Origin: Melastoma dodecandrum
Lineage: Eukaryota > Streptophyta > Magnoliopsida > Myrtales > Melastomataceae
Assembly (NCBI GenBank): GCA_029817715.1
Contig: JARUPY010000397.1
Span: 1,426,001-1,490,000, forward strand
Length of the DNA stretch: 64,000 bases
Direction: 5' to 3'
Under the pieces are notes generated by a model. The model made no database searches. It was given only the letters and a program-made list of their open reading frames with translations, and was not told the DNA's origin. Of this stretch, positions 33,380-42,510 are shown piece after piece. The number at the start of each line of letters is the position of its first letter. Within the stretch, counting starts at the first letter, position 1. Both the position numbers and the translations under genes were made by a program.

Positions 33380-35200
33380 TCATTTTTCCTCTTCCTCCTC
33401 AGAAGGGACTGCATCAAGATTATCACGGATAACCTTTGCTTGGCGTTCCAGCTCGCGAGTCAGGTTCACTACCATTTCGCGTAGGATGCGCATATCTTCC
33501 TCATTGGCCACAGCCTTCTGCTGGAGGTCCTTGAGGAGAGCAGTTTGTTCCAGGAGGATGGTCATCTCAGCAGAGGACTTGGGCTGTCTCTGTGCTGAAG
33601 GAGCCTTAGCTGCAGAGGCAGAAGCAGAAGGTGCAGTAGCAGCCTTTCTGGACTTTCTGGCAGACAGGGGCTTATCCTCATCATCCTCAGTGGTGTCCTG
33701 TGACTTCAATTTGAGAGTCCAGGAGGAGCCCTTCCTTACATAATGCATGCTAGCTATGATCTGGTGCCCAAAGGTACCAACCTTCCATTTCTCTTGGAAA
33801 GTAGATGCATCAGTAGAAACACGGGCAAGCTTAAGAAGGCCGGCAATTACCTGGCCATAAGGCAGAGCCTTTCCTGTGGTATTGCAGCAACGTTTCATGT
33901 GCGAGAACACCAGCAAGCCAAGGTTGAAAGGGATTCCCTTCATAATGTGAGCCATCAGTGACGCATCAATTGAGGTGATGGTGTCGATGCTCCCGGTCCT
34001 TGGTAAGAGGCAGAATAGCACAACTCGATGCAATACACGAGTCTTGAGTTCCAGCTTTGTGGACTCCAGGTATTTGTCCGACTGGACTCTTTCTCCCATG
34101 ATGATGCTGTAGGATTCCTCCTTTCCAAGATCTGACAGTGGGTCATATTCCTCACAGCCAAACAATTGGTTAACATCATGTGCAGAGAAGACAAGCGGAA
34201 CCCCTTCAATCACTGTTTTGATGAACTTGACATGAGGTCCTTGTTCATGGAACGTAATGTTACCATAGAACTCTCTCAGGCGAGAAACGGCCACCTCTGC
34301 ATATGTCTCACAGAAGTTTTTCAAACCAACTTTCTCAAGCAATGGAGCAATGTCAAGATCATTTGCCTTAAACCAATTAAAATCAATGCGCTTGAAGGCA
34401 GCGAACTGTCGACCAGCGGCATCGCATTTTGGCAGTTTGGTATCGGCAAGCACAGTTTCTATCTCCGATTTAGAGACCAGAGGGTTTACCGGAAATATGA
34501 AGGTATCCAGCCCCTCAGCGAAGGTGTCCTCGGGAACAGATTTCTCCGGGGACTTGGTTTTCTTGGCAGCCACTTTGACAAGTGAGGTGCTGACCGTCTC
34601 AGGCTCTTTCCGTTTCAGCCTAGTCCGAGAGGATACACCTCCTGACTTGATGGCCTCATGGAGGAGCTTCTTTCCAGAGGGTGCTGCCGGCTTCTGGGTA
34701 GCCTTCTGTGCAGCAGAGGCAACGCCTTTCTGCTTGAGGTCAGGGGAGACAGAGATGACAGGAGCAGGAGCTTCCTCATCTGGTTCCTCTGGTGCGTCAT
34801 CAACAAGGGGCACTTCCACCTCCTTATCAGACTCCGCATTCTCCTCAGGAGTGGCGACCTTTGATGCATCAATGTCATCAGCCGCAGTAGAACCCTTGGC
34901 AGAGGGTTCAGGGTCAGGGAGTTCCTTTGTCGCAGCGACCAGGGATCCCTCATGTGCTTTCTCTTCCACTTGGATTTGGGCTTTTTCAAGTCCCTTGTCC
35001 TTGGAGAGTGGTTGCATGTCATCGTGGGTCTCGACAACAGCAGGAATGGTCTGTTCCTTCGCAGGAGAGATGGGTTTCTCCGGCGAGGAAGGGGATGGAG
35101 TCCTGCTCGCAGATGATGCAGGCTTCTCCGATCCAGAGGCGCGAGCCTTCTTTCTTCCGGCCTTAGCCTTTTTCCTCAAGGATTTTGCCTTGGGTGCCAT
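33380..35200 (-). CDS. Sirevirus second frame: envelope-like / plant transposon protein
   Basis: A 606-residue open frame downstream of the gag-protease-integrase frame. The N-terminal third is rich in Lys, Ala, Ser and Pro (starts MAPKAKSLRKKAKAGRKK). The central part (about 230-480) has FKRIDFNWFKANDL, VSRLREFYGNITFHEQ and VFSAHDVNQLFGCEEYD. This resembles the plant domain annotated as putative transposon protein (Transposase_32), which also occurs in the envelope-like frames of Sireviruses such as SIRE1. The C-terminus (about 540-600) has a coiled-coil look (LLEQTALLKDLQQKAVANEE, MVVNLTRELERQ). No clear signal peptide or fusion segment is visible, so an envelope role is only by position. 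The frame is intact. It could help packaging or be a passenger. Confidence 0.7.
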   Translation of the reverse strand: MAPKAKSLRKKAKAGRKKARASGSEKPASSASRTPSPSSPEKPISPAKEQTIPAVVETHDDMQPLSKDKGLEKAQIQVEEKAHEGSLVAATKELPDPEPSAKGSTAADDIDASKVATPEENAESDKEVEVPLVDDAPEEPDEEAPAPVISVSPDLKQKGVASAAQKATQKPAAPSGKKLLHEAIKSGGVSSRTRLKRKEPETVSTSLVKVAAKKTKSPEKSVPEDTFAEGLDTFIFPVNPLVSKSEIETVLADTKLPKCDAAGRQFAAFKRIDFNWFKANDLDIAPLLEKVGLKNFCETYAEVAVSRLREFYGNITFHEQGPHVKFIKTVIEGVPLVFSAHDVNQLFGCEEYDPLSDLGKEESYSIIMGERVQSDKYLESTKLELKTRVLHRVVLFCLLPRTGSIDTITSIDASLMAHIMKGIPFNLGLLVFSHMKRCCNTTGKALPYGQVIAGLLKLARVSTDASTFQEKWKVGTFGHQIIASMHYVRKGSSWTLKLKSQDTTEDDEDKPLSARKSRKAATAPSASASAAKAPSAQRQPKSSAEMTILLEQTALLKDLQQKAVANEEDMRILREMVVNLTRELERQAKVIRDNLDAVPSEEEEEK

Positions 35201-36225
35201 GGGTGATGAAGAACGAAGGTCTGGGAGTTTTAGGGCAAAATGAGAGAGAAGGAGAAAGGGGATACGATGATCTGAGGGTGGTGTGAAGAAGGATGACGGT
35301 TGTGGGTTTTAAAGGCGGTTTATGGGAATAAAATATTTTTCCCGCTCAAGTGATCTATTTGAGATGTCATGTCAAACTGACATGCATCAGAAACACGGGG
35401 GAAAGGAAATTTTATTTCCTTGATTCGATTGTGTGAGGCGAATGGCTTTTCAAGGCAAGAAAGACATCGTCACCTTCTGTTACAGCTTCTTCCACACCGA
35501 AGAGCTAAATATAATGGATATTTGTATCCAAGTATAGTTTATTAGGATTTTAATATTCCTAACAAAGAAAATTTCGATCAGAATAAATATTTTATTCATC
35601 AAAATCTTTTATTGGATGATATATTTATATCTTCATATTTAGTTTGAAAGTTACCTAAATTAAAGTTTAGGTAAGCATTTCGTAAGACCTTCTATAAGGT
35701 AGAAAGTGTAATCAACTCTCTGTAATGAAGTGTACAAACAATTGTACCTTCTGTTTAATAGAGGGTGGATATTTCTACCTTCTATAAAGATGAAACGAAG
35801 GATTATACCTTCGGTTGTTTGAAGTGTACAAAGGTGTACCTTCTATATGATAGATGGTGAAATTTAACCTTCTATTGTGTAGAAAGCTAAATATACGACC
35901 TTCTATAGTGAAGTGTACGACGTTGTACCTTCTATAGTATAGAAACAGAGGATTATTCCTTCTGTATGAAGTGTACAAGTATGTACCTTCTGTTTGATAG
36001 AGGATGAAATTCAACCTTCTATTATATAGAAAGTTTAATATTCTTCCTTCTATAGTGAGGTGTACGAATGTGTACCCTCTGTAGTGTAGAAATAGAAGAT
36101 TATACCTTCTGTAATGAAGTGCACAAATAAATGTACCTTCTGTATGGCAGTGTAGATGATTCTACCCTCTATGATGAAGTGTACGAAAATGTACCTTCTG
36201 TAGTAAATTTCTGTATTGACGGATT
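35201..36225. repeat. Spacer of short CTTCTGT/TAGAAGG-type repeats where RT-RNase H should be
   Basis: Between 35690 and 36220 the words ACCTTCTGT, ACCTTCTAT and GAAGTGTAC recur at irregular spacings of roughly 40 to 110 bases, with TAGAGG or TAGAAA following. No trace of YVDD or other reverse transcriptase motifs is visible. The part from 35201 to 35690 is AT-rich without features. Confidence 0.6.
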
Positions 36226-38868
36226 CTAATCAGGAGAACCGTATTGAAGAAAACATCTATTGACATCTTCTATGACTTGGTTAATAGGATGTCTTGTCTG
36301 TACATCACTATTAAAAACCAAACGTCTTGTTTGTACACCACTATTGATGTCACCAATGACTTGATCAATAGGATGTCGTTTTTGATAAAGAGCAAGTGCT
36401 CTAATATCGCTTTGTTGATTATTCTGAGAATGTTCTTCAGAATGATCATTTGTTTGTTCAAGATCATTTTTAGATTCATGAACAGAGGGTTCACCCTTCT
36501 CTTTCGTAGAGGGTGGAGATTCTACAGCATCTTCTGTAGGTTCTTGAGATATAACATCTCTTGTAATAATAGTAGGAAGGTCATTAATTTTTACATTAAT
36601 AGACTCCTCTATAGTAGAAGTTCTTTTGTTTAGAACTCTATAAGCTTTGCTAGACAAAGAGTATCCGAGAAAGATGCCCTCATCTGTCTTAGCTTCGAAC
36701 TTTCCTAAATTGTCCTTAGAAGGTCTCAAGATAAAACAAGGACTTCCAAAGGAGTAGAAATAGGAGATGTTCGGTTTTCTCCCCCTATATAGTTGATAGG
36801 GAGTTTTCTCAAGTATGGGTCTAAGTAGAACCCTGTTTGATATGTAGCATGCTGTATTAACAGCTTCTGCCCATAGGTTCTGTGGAGCAGAGCTCTCACA
36901 CATCATGGTTCTAGCCATGTCTATTAGAGTTCTATTTTTCCGTTCTGCTACTCCATTCTGTTGAGGAGTATAAGGAGCAGAAAAATTGTGATCGATACCT
37001 TGTTCGTCACAGAAAGTAGCGAAGTCATGGTTTTCAAACTCAGTCCCATGATCCGTTCTTATAGCCTTTACAGAAGATCCAGTTTCATTCTGTAATTTCT
37101 TAGCTAGCTTAATGAAAGTTTCAAAAGCATCGCTTTTGTGAGTTAGAAATTTAACCCACGTGTATCTAGAGTAGTCATCGACCACAACTAGACAGTACCT
37201 TCTACCGCCGACACTCTGAACTCTAGTAGGTCCGAATAGATCCATATGTAGAAGTTCAAGAGGTTGAGAAGTAGAGACTTCATTCTTAGATTTGAATGAA
37301 GACTTAGTTTGTTTTCCAAGAGAACATGCTTCACAGAAGCTGTCATGCTCAAAACGGATATTGGGTAATCCCTTAACCAAATCCTTTTTCACAAGCTTGG
37401 ATAACAATTTGAAGTTGGAGTGTCCCAACCTTCTATGCCATAGTAGGCTTTCATCTTTGACTGTCAGAAGGCAACTTTCTGTTGTACAGAAGCTATTCTG
37501 AGTCAAGGTATAGATATTCCTCTTACGGGTCCCAATGAAGCGAACTTCATTATTCAGGATTCCGGAACACTTGTCTTGATCAAAAGTTATTTTATAACCT
37601 TTGTCACAAAGCTGGCTAATGCTCAGCAAATTATGTTTGAGTTCTGTAACCAACAGAACCTCATCGATGACCATGGAGTCAGAACTTCCAATGGTACCTT
37701 TGCCGATGACAGAGCCTTTGCTATTGTCACCGAATTTAACCGACCCTCCACATTGTAGAGTCAGTTGGGAAAATTTTGAGGGGTCTCCGGTCATGTGCCT
37801 GGAGCATCCACTATCCAGATACCATTCGCTTTCAACAGTTTCTGTTTGAAAGCAGGTATGAAGTTCATTTTGAGTTTCTGTGTGAGTTGTGAGGCACACT
37901 TGTGCTTCCTCATCATCAGAATCATCAAGTTCTGCCCAAGAAGCTATTGCTTTCTTGAACTTGTGTTTAGGAGAAAGTTTCTCCTTTTCTTTAAGTAAAG
38001 GACATTCTGTTTTGTAGTGTCCTTTCTTTTTGCATTCAAAGCATGTGACCAACTTTGGATCCATGTGTTTTTGGCTTCTCTTATTGAAGCGCTTTTTGGA
38101 GGCGAACCGCAAAAGTCTTTTAGCTATCATTGCGAGTTCATCATCCGAATCAGCTTCTGCTTCATCATCCGAACCTTCTGTAGGTTCTTCTGATGCTCTG
38201 AAAGCAACGGGTGCTCTCTTTATATCTGGTTGAGAGGATCTTTCCATCTCATACGAGATTAAGGAGCTCATCAACTGATCTAGTCGAAGAATAGAGAGGT
38301 CTTTAGCTTCCTCTATAGCCGTTTTCTTGGCTTCCCAAGATTTGGGTAGAGTACGCAAAACCTTTCGAACTAGTTCAGAATTTTGATAGGTTTTGCCCAA
38401 ATGAGTTAGGGCATCAACTAGAAGGTTGAGTCTCTGGAACATTTGTTCTACAGATTCATCAGCCTTCATAGTGAAGTTTTCGTATTGGTGAATTAAAAAA
38501 TTCACCTTAGTTTCTTTTATCTGGTCTGTCCCAATATACATGGTGACAAGTTTATCCCAGATTTCCTTGCCCGAAGTGCAAGTTGAAACTTTGACGAATT
38601 CACCTTCTGACATAGCATTGAACATCAAATACTTTGCCGTTTTAGTGAGTCGTCTGATCTTAAGGTATTCCCGTGTAGGATGACCTTCTCGATCAAATTG
38701 TTGGTTCTCTGGTATAGAAGGAGGACCATCTTCTATATAAGACCATAAGTCTTCGTCAATTGCATCAACAAATGCGCTCATACGAATTTTCCAGTAGGCA
38801 AAATTCTTACCATCGAAAATGGGAGGATTCCCAACATGTGGTTTAGGCACATTATAGTTTTCAGCCAT
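36226..38868 (-). CDS. Truncated copia polyprotein: gag, protease and integrase
   Basis: An 880-residue open frame. The gag part begins MAENYNVPKPHVGNPPIFDG and FAYWKIRMSAFVDAID. A zinc knuckle CFECKKKGHYKTEC lies near residue 280. The aspartic protease site is WYLDSGCSRHMTGD near 350. The pre-integrase zinc region has LLWHRRLGHSNFKLL. The integrase core has HMDLFGP, VVVDDYSRYTWVKF, IRTDHGTEFEN and TPQQNGVAERKNRT. The frame ends soon after the integrase with HPIDQVIGDINSGVQTRR, a near-duplicate HPINQVIEDVN and a stop. These words normally lead into the reverse transcriptase, so the loss begins right at that border. The product could still cut itself, coat RNA and supply integrase, but needs reverse transcriptase from another copy. 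Confidence 0.9.
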   Translation of the reverse strand: MAENYNVPKPHVGNPPIFDGKNFAYWKIRMSAFVDAIDEDLWSYIEDGPPSIPENQQFDREGHPTREYLKIRRLTKTAKYLMFNAMSEGEFVKVSTCTSGKEIWDKLVTMYIGTDQIKETKVNFLIHQYENFTMKADESVEQMFQRLNLLVDALTHLGKTYQNSELVRKVLRTLPKSWEAKKTAIEEAKDLSILRLDQLMSSLISYEMERSSQPDIKRAPVAFRASEEPTEGSDDEAEADSDDELAMIAKRLLRFASKKRFNKRSQKHMDPKLVTCFECKKKGHYKTECPLLKEKEKLSPKHKFKKAIASWAELDDSDDEEAQVCLTTHTETQNELHTCFQTETVESEWYLDSGCSRHMTGDPSKFSQLTLQCGGSVKFGDNSKGSVIGKGTIGSSDSMVIDEVLLVTELKHNLLSISQLCDKGYKITFDQDKCSGILNNEVRFIGTRKRNIYTLTQNSFCTTESCLLTVKDESLLWHRRLGHSNFKLLSKLVKKDLVKGLPNIRFEHDSFCEACSLGKQTKSSFKSKNEVSTSQPLELLHMDLFGPTRVQSVGGRRYCLVVVDDYSRYTWVKFLTHKSDAFETFIKLAKKLQNETGSSVKAIRTDHGTEFENHDFATFCDEQGIDHNFSAPYTPQQNGVAERKNRTLIDMARTMMCESSAPQNLWAEAVNTACYISNRVLLRPILEKTPYQLYRGRKPNISYFYSFGSPCFILRPSKDNLGKFEAKTDEGIFLGYSLSSKAYRVLNKRTSTIEESINVKINDLPTIITRDVISQEPTEDAVESPPSTKEKGEPSVHESKNDLEQTNDHSEEHSQNNQQSDIRALALYQKRHPIDQVIGDINSGVQTRRLVFNSDVQTRHPINQVIEDVNRCFLQYGSPD

Positions 38869-39672
38869 ATATTCGATTCGTATAGAGTATTATGCTTCTA
38901 TAAAACAGAACGTTGACGAATAGAACCTCAACAAAGAAGCAAGCTTCTGTTGGGTAGAAGTCAGTCGTCAAGTCAACAATCAGGCCTCTGTTAAACAGAG
39001 CACGAGTGTCAATATGACAGAACTGAGAATTTCTTTTAGGTGGCAGTTGTTGAATTCTCGCAGAGCAGCAAGCTTCTGCAGAACAGAAACAAAATGCCAA
39101 ATGTGATATTCACAGAGCGTACGCTTCTGTTGAATAGATTCTGATAGAATGCAGAGTTCTACAGAATATTACAATTTAATACTCACAGAGCTTGAAGCTT
39201 CTGGAGGATGGAAAAGTTTAGTTCAGTCTCTGTTGAGTAGAACACTTATTCCAGATGTTGTTTTCAAACAGAGCGCAAGCTTCTGTTGAATAGAAGGTAG
39301 CTTCTGATAGAGCTAAAGCTTCTACAGAGAGGACACAAATAGTTTCTCATAGAACAAGGTGCTTCTGTGGAACAGAGGTTAAATTCTGATAGAGCGTAAG
39401 CTTCTACAGAATAGAACCAAGTTGATTTTCACAGAGCTTAAAGCTTCTGTGCAGTAGCGGGTTGATTCTGATAGAGCGTAGGCTTCTACAGAATAGAACC
39501 AGTAGATTTTCACAGAGCTTAAAGCTTCTGTGCAGTAGCGGGTTGATTCTGATAGAGCGTAGGCTTCTACAGAATAGAACCAGTCACAGAGCTAAGAGCT
39601 TCTGTGGAGATGAGTGTGTAGCTGGAAAGAGCTTTTCAAGGATCTACAACAAGCTGTTAAGCCTCTGTTGAA
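38869..39672. repeat. Leader region of the element with AGCTTCTG/ATAGAACC-type repeats
   Basis: Between the primer site and the gag start, words such as AAGCTTCTGT, GATAGAGCGTA and GGCTTCTACAGAATAGAACC recur. A unit of about 75 bases is clearly repeated in tandem near 39405-39580. It could hold the packaging signal; no frame is supported. Confidence 0.6.
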
Positions 39673-39675
39673 CCC

Positions 39676-39687
39676 GCTCTGATACCA
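39676..39687 (-). promoter_or_regulatory. Primer-binding site (initiator tRNA-Met type)
   Basis: On the minus strand TGGTATCAGAGC, continuing GGG, starts two bases after the 5' LTR. This matches the 3' end of plant initiator methionine tRNA. Confidence 0.85.
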
Positions 39688-39689
39688 AT

Positions 39690-42071
39690 TGTTACACTAA
39701 GAGGGGGGTGAATTAGTGTTAATCTCCAAAATTGGATTTTAACCCTTTTTCGTTTTACCCCGCAGCGGAATGAAAAGCTTCTGTTAAACAGAGCCTGTAA
39801 GTTTCTGTAAGACAGAACGTTTGATTGTGTACGCAAATTTGTTTGATGGACACAAGGATTTTTATAGTGGTTCAGCAAATTGCTTACGTCCACTCTTCAC
39901 CCAGATATTTGGATGGTTTCCACTCAAATGTATCTCAGTACAAATTACACAAGTGATAGCAACCAAAAGCAAACCCGTAGGGTTCTGTACAATAGAAGCT
40001 TGAGTGGCAGAACACAGACCAGAAGGTTATGTGCCGTAGAGGCTCGTTATGTAGCACAAACCCGAAGGTTCTGTACTATAGTAACTTAGGCTCAATACAG
40101 ACCAGAAGGTTCTGTATCGTAGAGGGTAAGGCACAACACAGACCAGAGGGTTCTGTGTCGAAGAGACTTAGGCACAACACAGACCAGAGGGTTCTGTGTC
40201 GAAGAGACTTAGGCACAACACAGACCAGAGGGTTCTGTGTCGAAGAGACTTAGGCACAACACAGACCAGAAGGTTCTGTGTCGAAGAAGGTAGGCACAAC
40301 ACAGAGGGTTCTGTGTCGAAGAAGGTAGGCACAACACAGAGGGTTCTGTGTCGAAGAAGGTAGGCACAACACAGAGGGTTCTGTGTCGAAGAAGGTAGGC
40401 ACAACACAGAGGGTTCTGTGTCGAAGAAGGTAGGGCACAGACCGTAAGGTTCTGTACCGAGTATGTCAATCCACAACAGAAGGTTCTGTATAGGAAAATG
40501 ACCTAGATGAAAGAGCACAGATCTGAAAGATTCTGTACCAAGGGTAGTCGACCTTCTACTGAACAGACCGTGAGGTTCTGTAGTAAAAGTGACCAGGAAA
40601 ATGTATGCACAGACCCGTAGGGTTCTGTACTACAGAGGGTTGTACAGACCGTAAGGTTCTGCACTAAAGTAGATTCAGACCTGAAGGTTCTGTTCTACAG
40701 AAGGTTATACAGATCCGAAGATTCTGCACAACAGAAGGTTGCACGCGTTAACGTGACTAACTAGGTAACCAAATGCGCAATCCCTCAAGGAAAACGACTT
40801 CGTGGCGTACCCCACGCGAGCACGTAGCGGACCCTACGCAAGCGAACAGCAACCCCTGTTCAAGGATGGATTTTCCCTCCGGCGGCTCCACACGACCTGC
40901 ACGATCTCCTCGAGATAGCGACTATGTGGCGTACCCCACACAAGCACGTAGCATACCCTACGCAAGCACGCAGCAGACCCTGCGCAAGCACGTGGCAAAC
41001 CCCACGCAAGCAGACGGCAGCCTCCGTCCTAGGTTCCTGCACACAGAGTTCTACACAACAGAAGCTGGTCAGTCCCTCACCTTCTGTGCTCCCGAGGTTC
41101 AGCCCTTCTCTCCGGTCCGCTGCACGTTGCCCACGTACACACGCTTCCAACAACGTATCCTGCAGCTTCCAACCGAGTCCCTCGAGCCCCCGAGTCACTC
41201 TCCCAAAAGGCTTCACCAACGATGCAACTTCCGCCGGTAGTACTCCTCGTGTGACTAACTCGAACGAATGAAAGAACTAAAGCAAGCTCAAGCACACGCT
41301 CTCTCTGGACAGAATGGGATGGGAGAAAAGAATTCTCTGATATGTTTTTTTTTTACATGGGAGAGAGGGCGTGGCTATTTATACATAAAGGCTAAGAAGA
41401 AAACTTAAATGGGAAAAGATAAAAACGAAATCTGCAAAACAAGAAATTAAAAGTTAGTTTACAAAATAAACAGAATGATATACACGTGCAAGCATTCAGA
41501 AAATAAATCAGAATAAGATCATGATATATTTTCCATGAATAGTGCACCACAGAAGGTATCGCAGAAGGTTCTGCTTGATAACCTTCTACAGGTGGAAACA
41601 ATCGTTGATTTGTTTCCAAATGACTTGAAGTCAATTCCATCCTGATAAAAACACACGTGAGAGTGTATCTGGACAGGTGGTGGTGATTTGCAATCAAATA
41701 ATGTTCGTATATTGATCAAGTAAGCTCACAGAAGCCTGTAGACCAAATAATAGAACCTTTCCATATATAGAAGATACATTTCCTTCTACAAGAAATATTA
41801 TCTCCAATATGATTATTTGAAAATCAAATCATGGTAATATGATTAGACGAATATCTTAATCAGATAATATATATTTCGTAATTAAATAATTGATAACTAA
41901 TCATTTAATTACAAGAATAATTCTTACATAAAGCCCTTAACATAAGAAGCTTCTGTAGAATAGAATATTCGACCTTCTGTAGTACAGAGGGTCAGGCTCA
42001 TCATCAAAGCCAAGAATGTTCGACCTTCTGTAGCACAGAGGTCTGGCTCATCATCAAAACCTTTTCCAACA
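39690..42071 (-). repeat. LTR (5' LTR in element orientation)
   Basis: Second copy of the 2.38 kb LTR, same termini and internal arrays as 30239-32621. Differences seen by eye are few. Confidence 0.92.
40132..40440. repeat. Tandem repeats inside the right LTR
   Basis: Same 41-42 base and 35 base units as in the left LTR, with minor changes (several GAAGGTTC words are GAGGGTTC here). Confidence 0.85.
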
Positions 42072-42076
42072 CTTGC
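42072..42076. repeat. Target-site duplication, right copy (CTTGC)
   Basis: Matches 30234-30238 exactly. Confidence 0.85.
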
Positions 42077-42510
42077 AATGACATTAAGAATCATTGGAAC
42101 ACTCACTTCAAGAAGAAGCTGCTGCGGAAGCAAGAGGAAGAGGATCGTTGCTCCAACAAGGTTGACCCTCACTCCATCTCGAAGGGACAGTTGGAAAGGA
42201 TTGCTTCAGAGCAACATCTGTCTCTCCCGGCAGGCCTTGCACGACGGCGTTTGCCCCTGAGAGATCGCCTCCTGATGTTGGCCTGCCGCGGGGATCCTTC
42301 CCTGGGGCCCGTACCCTTGGAGCACTGAGAGCATTGCCAAGTTGCTGAGGGTATAGAACAAGCTCAAGGACAAGGACAAGGGCAAGGATGGCCTCAAAAT
42401 CTGGGAAGGAATCTCGGGCCTCCCCGGCAAAGACCCATAATTCTGGGGCTCCTTTTAATGGTAGTGGGGATCAGGATGTCGAGTCCAGCTCTCGGGAGGA
42501 AGGAAGATCC
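42072..42510 (+). pseudogene. R2R3-MYB pseudogene (MYB30/60-type), exon 3, 3' part
   Basis: Continues the exon cut at 30238. NDIKNHWNTHFKKKLL is the end of the R3 DNA-recognition helix. After shifts, GQ(L/W)ERI-like text, SRQALHDGVCP and TESIAKLL match the region after the MYB domain in the MYB30/31/60/94/96 group, where a GQWERRLQTD-like motif is followed by a QAL word. Frames change at least twice and stops interrupt, so decay goes beyond the insertion. In life this group controls wax synthesis, stomatal and defence responses; here no product is expected. Confidence 0.68.

Larger units (their letters stand above)
30239..42071 (-). mobile_element. Sirevirus-like Ty1/copia LTR retrotransposon lacking reverse transcriptase
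   Basis: An 11.8 kb element, oriented on the minus strand, bounded by two near-identical LTRs of about 2.38 kb and flanked by the duplication CTTGC. Order on the minus strand: LTR, primer-binding site, gag-protease-integrase frame (36226-38868), spacer, second frame (33380-35200), repeated polypurine tracts, LTR. Long LTRs, a second large frame downstream of pol and several polypurine tracts are features described for the genus Sirevirus. No reverse transcriptase or RNase H is encoded; the space where they belong is about 1 kb of short repeats. The element is thus non-autonomous, yet its LTRs and duplication show it has moved fairly recently. Confidence 0.88.

Noticed and set aside
34350..35243. 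A 297-codon plus-strand frame opposite the Sirevirus second frame
   Set aside because: Ser/Gly/Ala-rich shadow of a Lys/Pro/Ser-rich coding strand; no recognisable domain.
35201..36225. Possible hidden reverse transcriptase of the Sirevirus-like element
   Set aside because: No YVDD, no KARLVA-like or RNase H words in any frame; only short repeats are seen.
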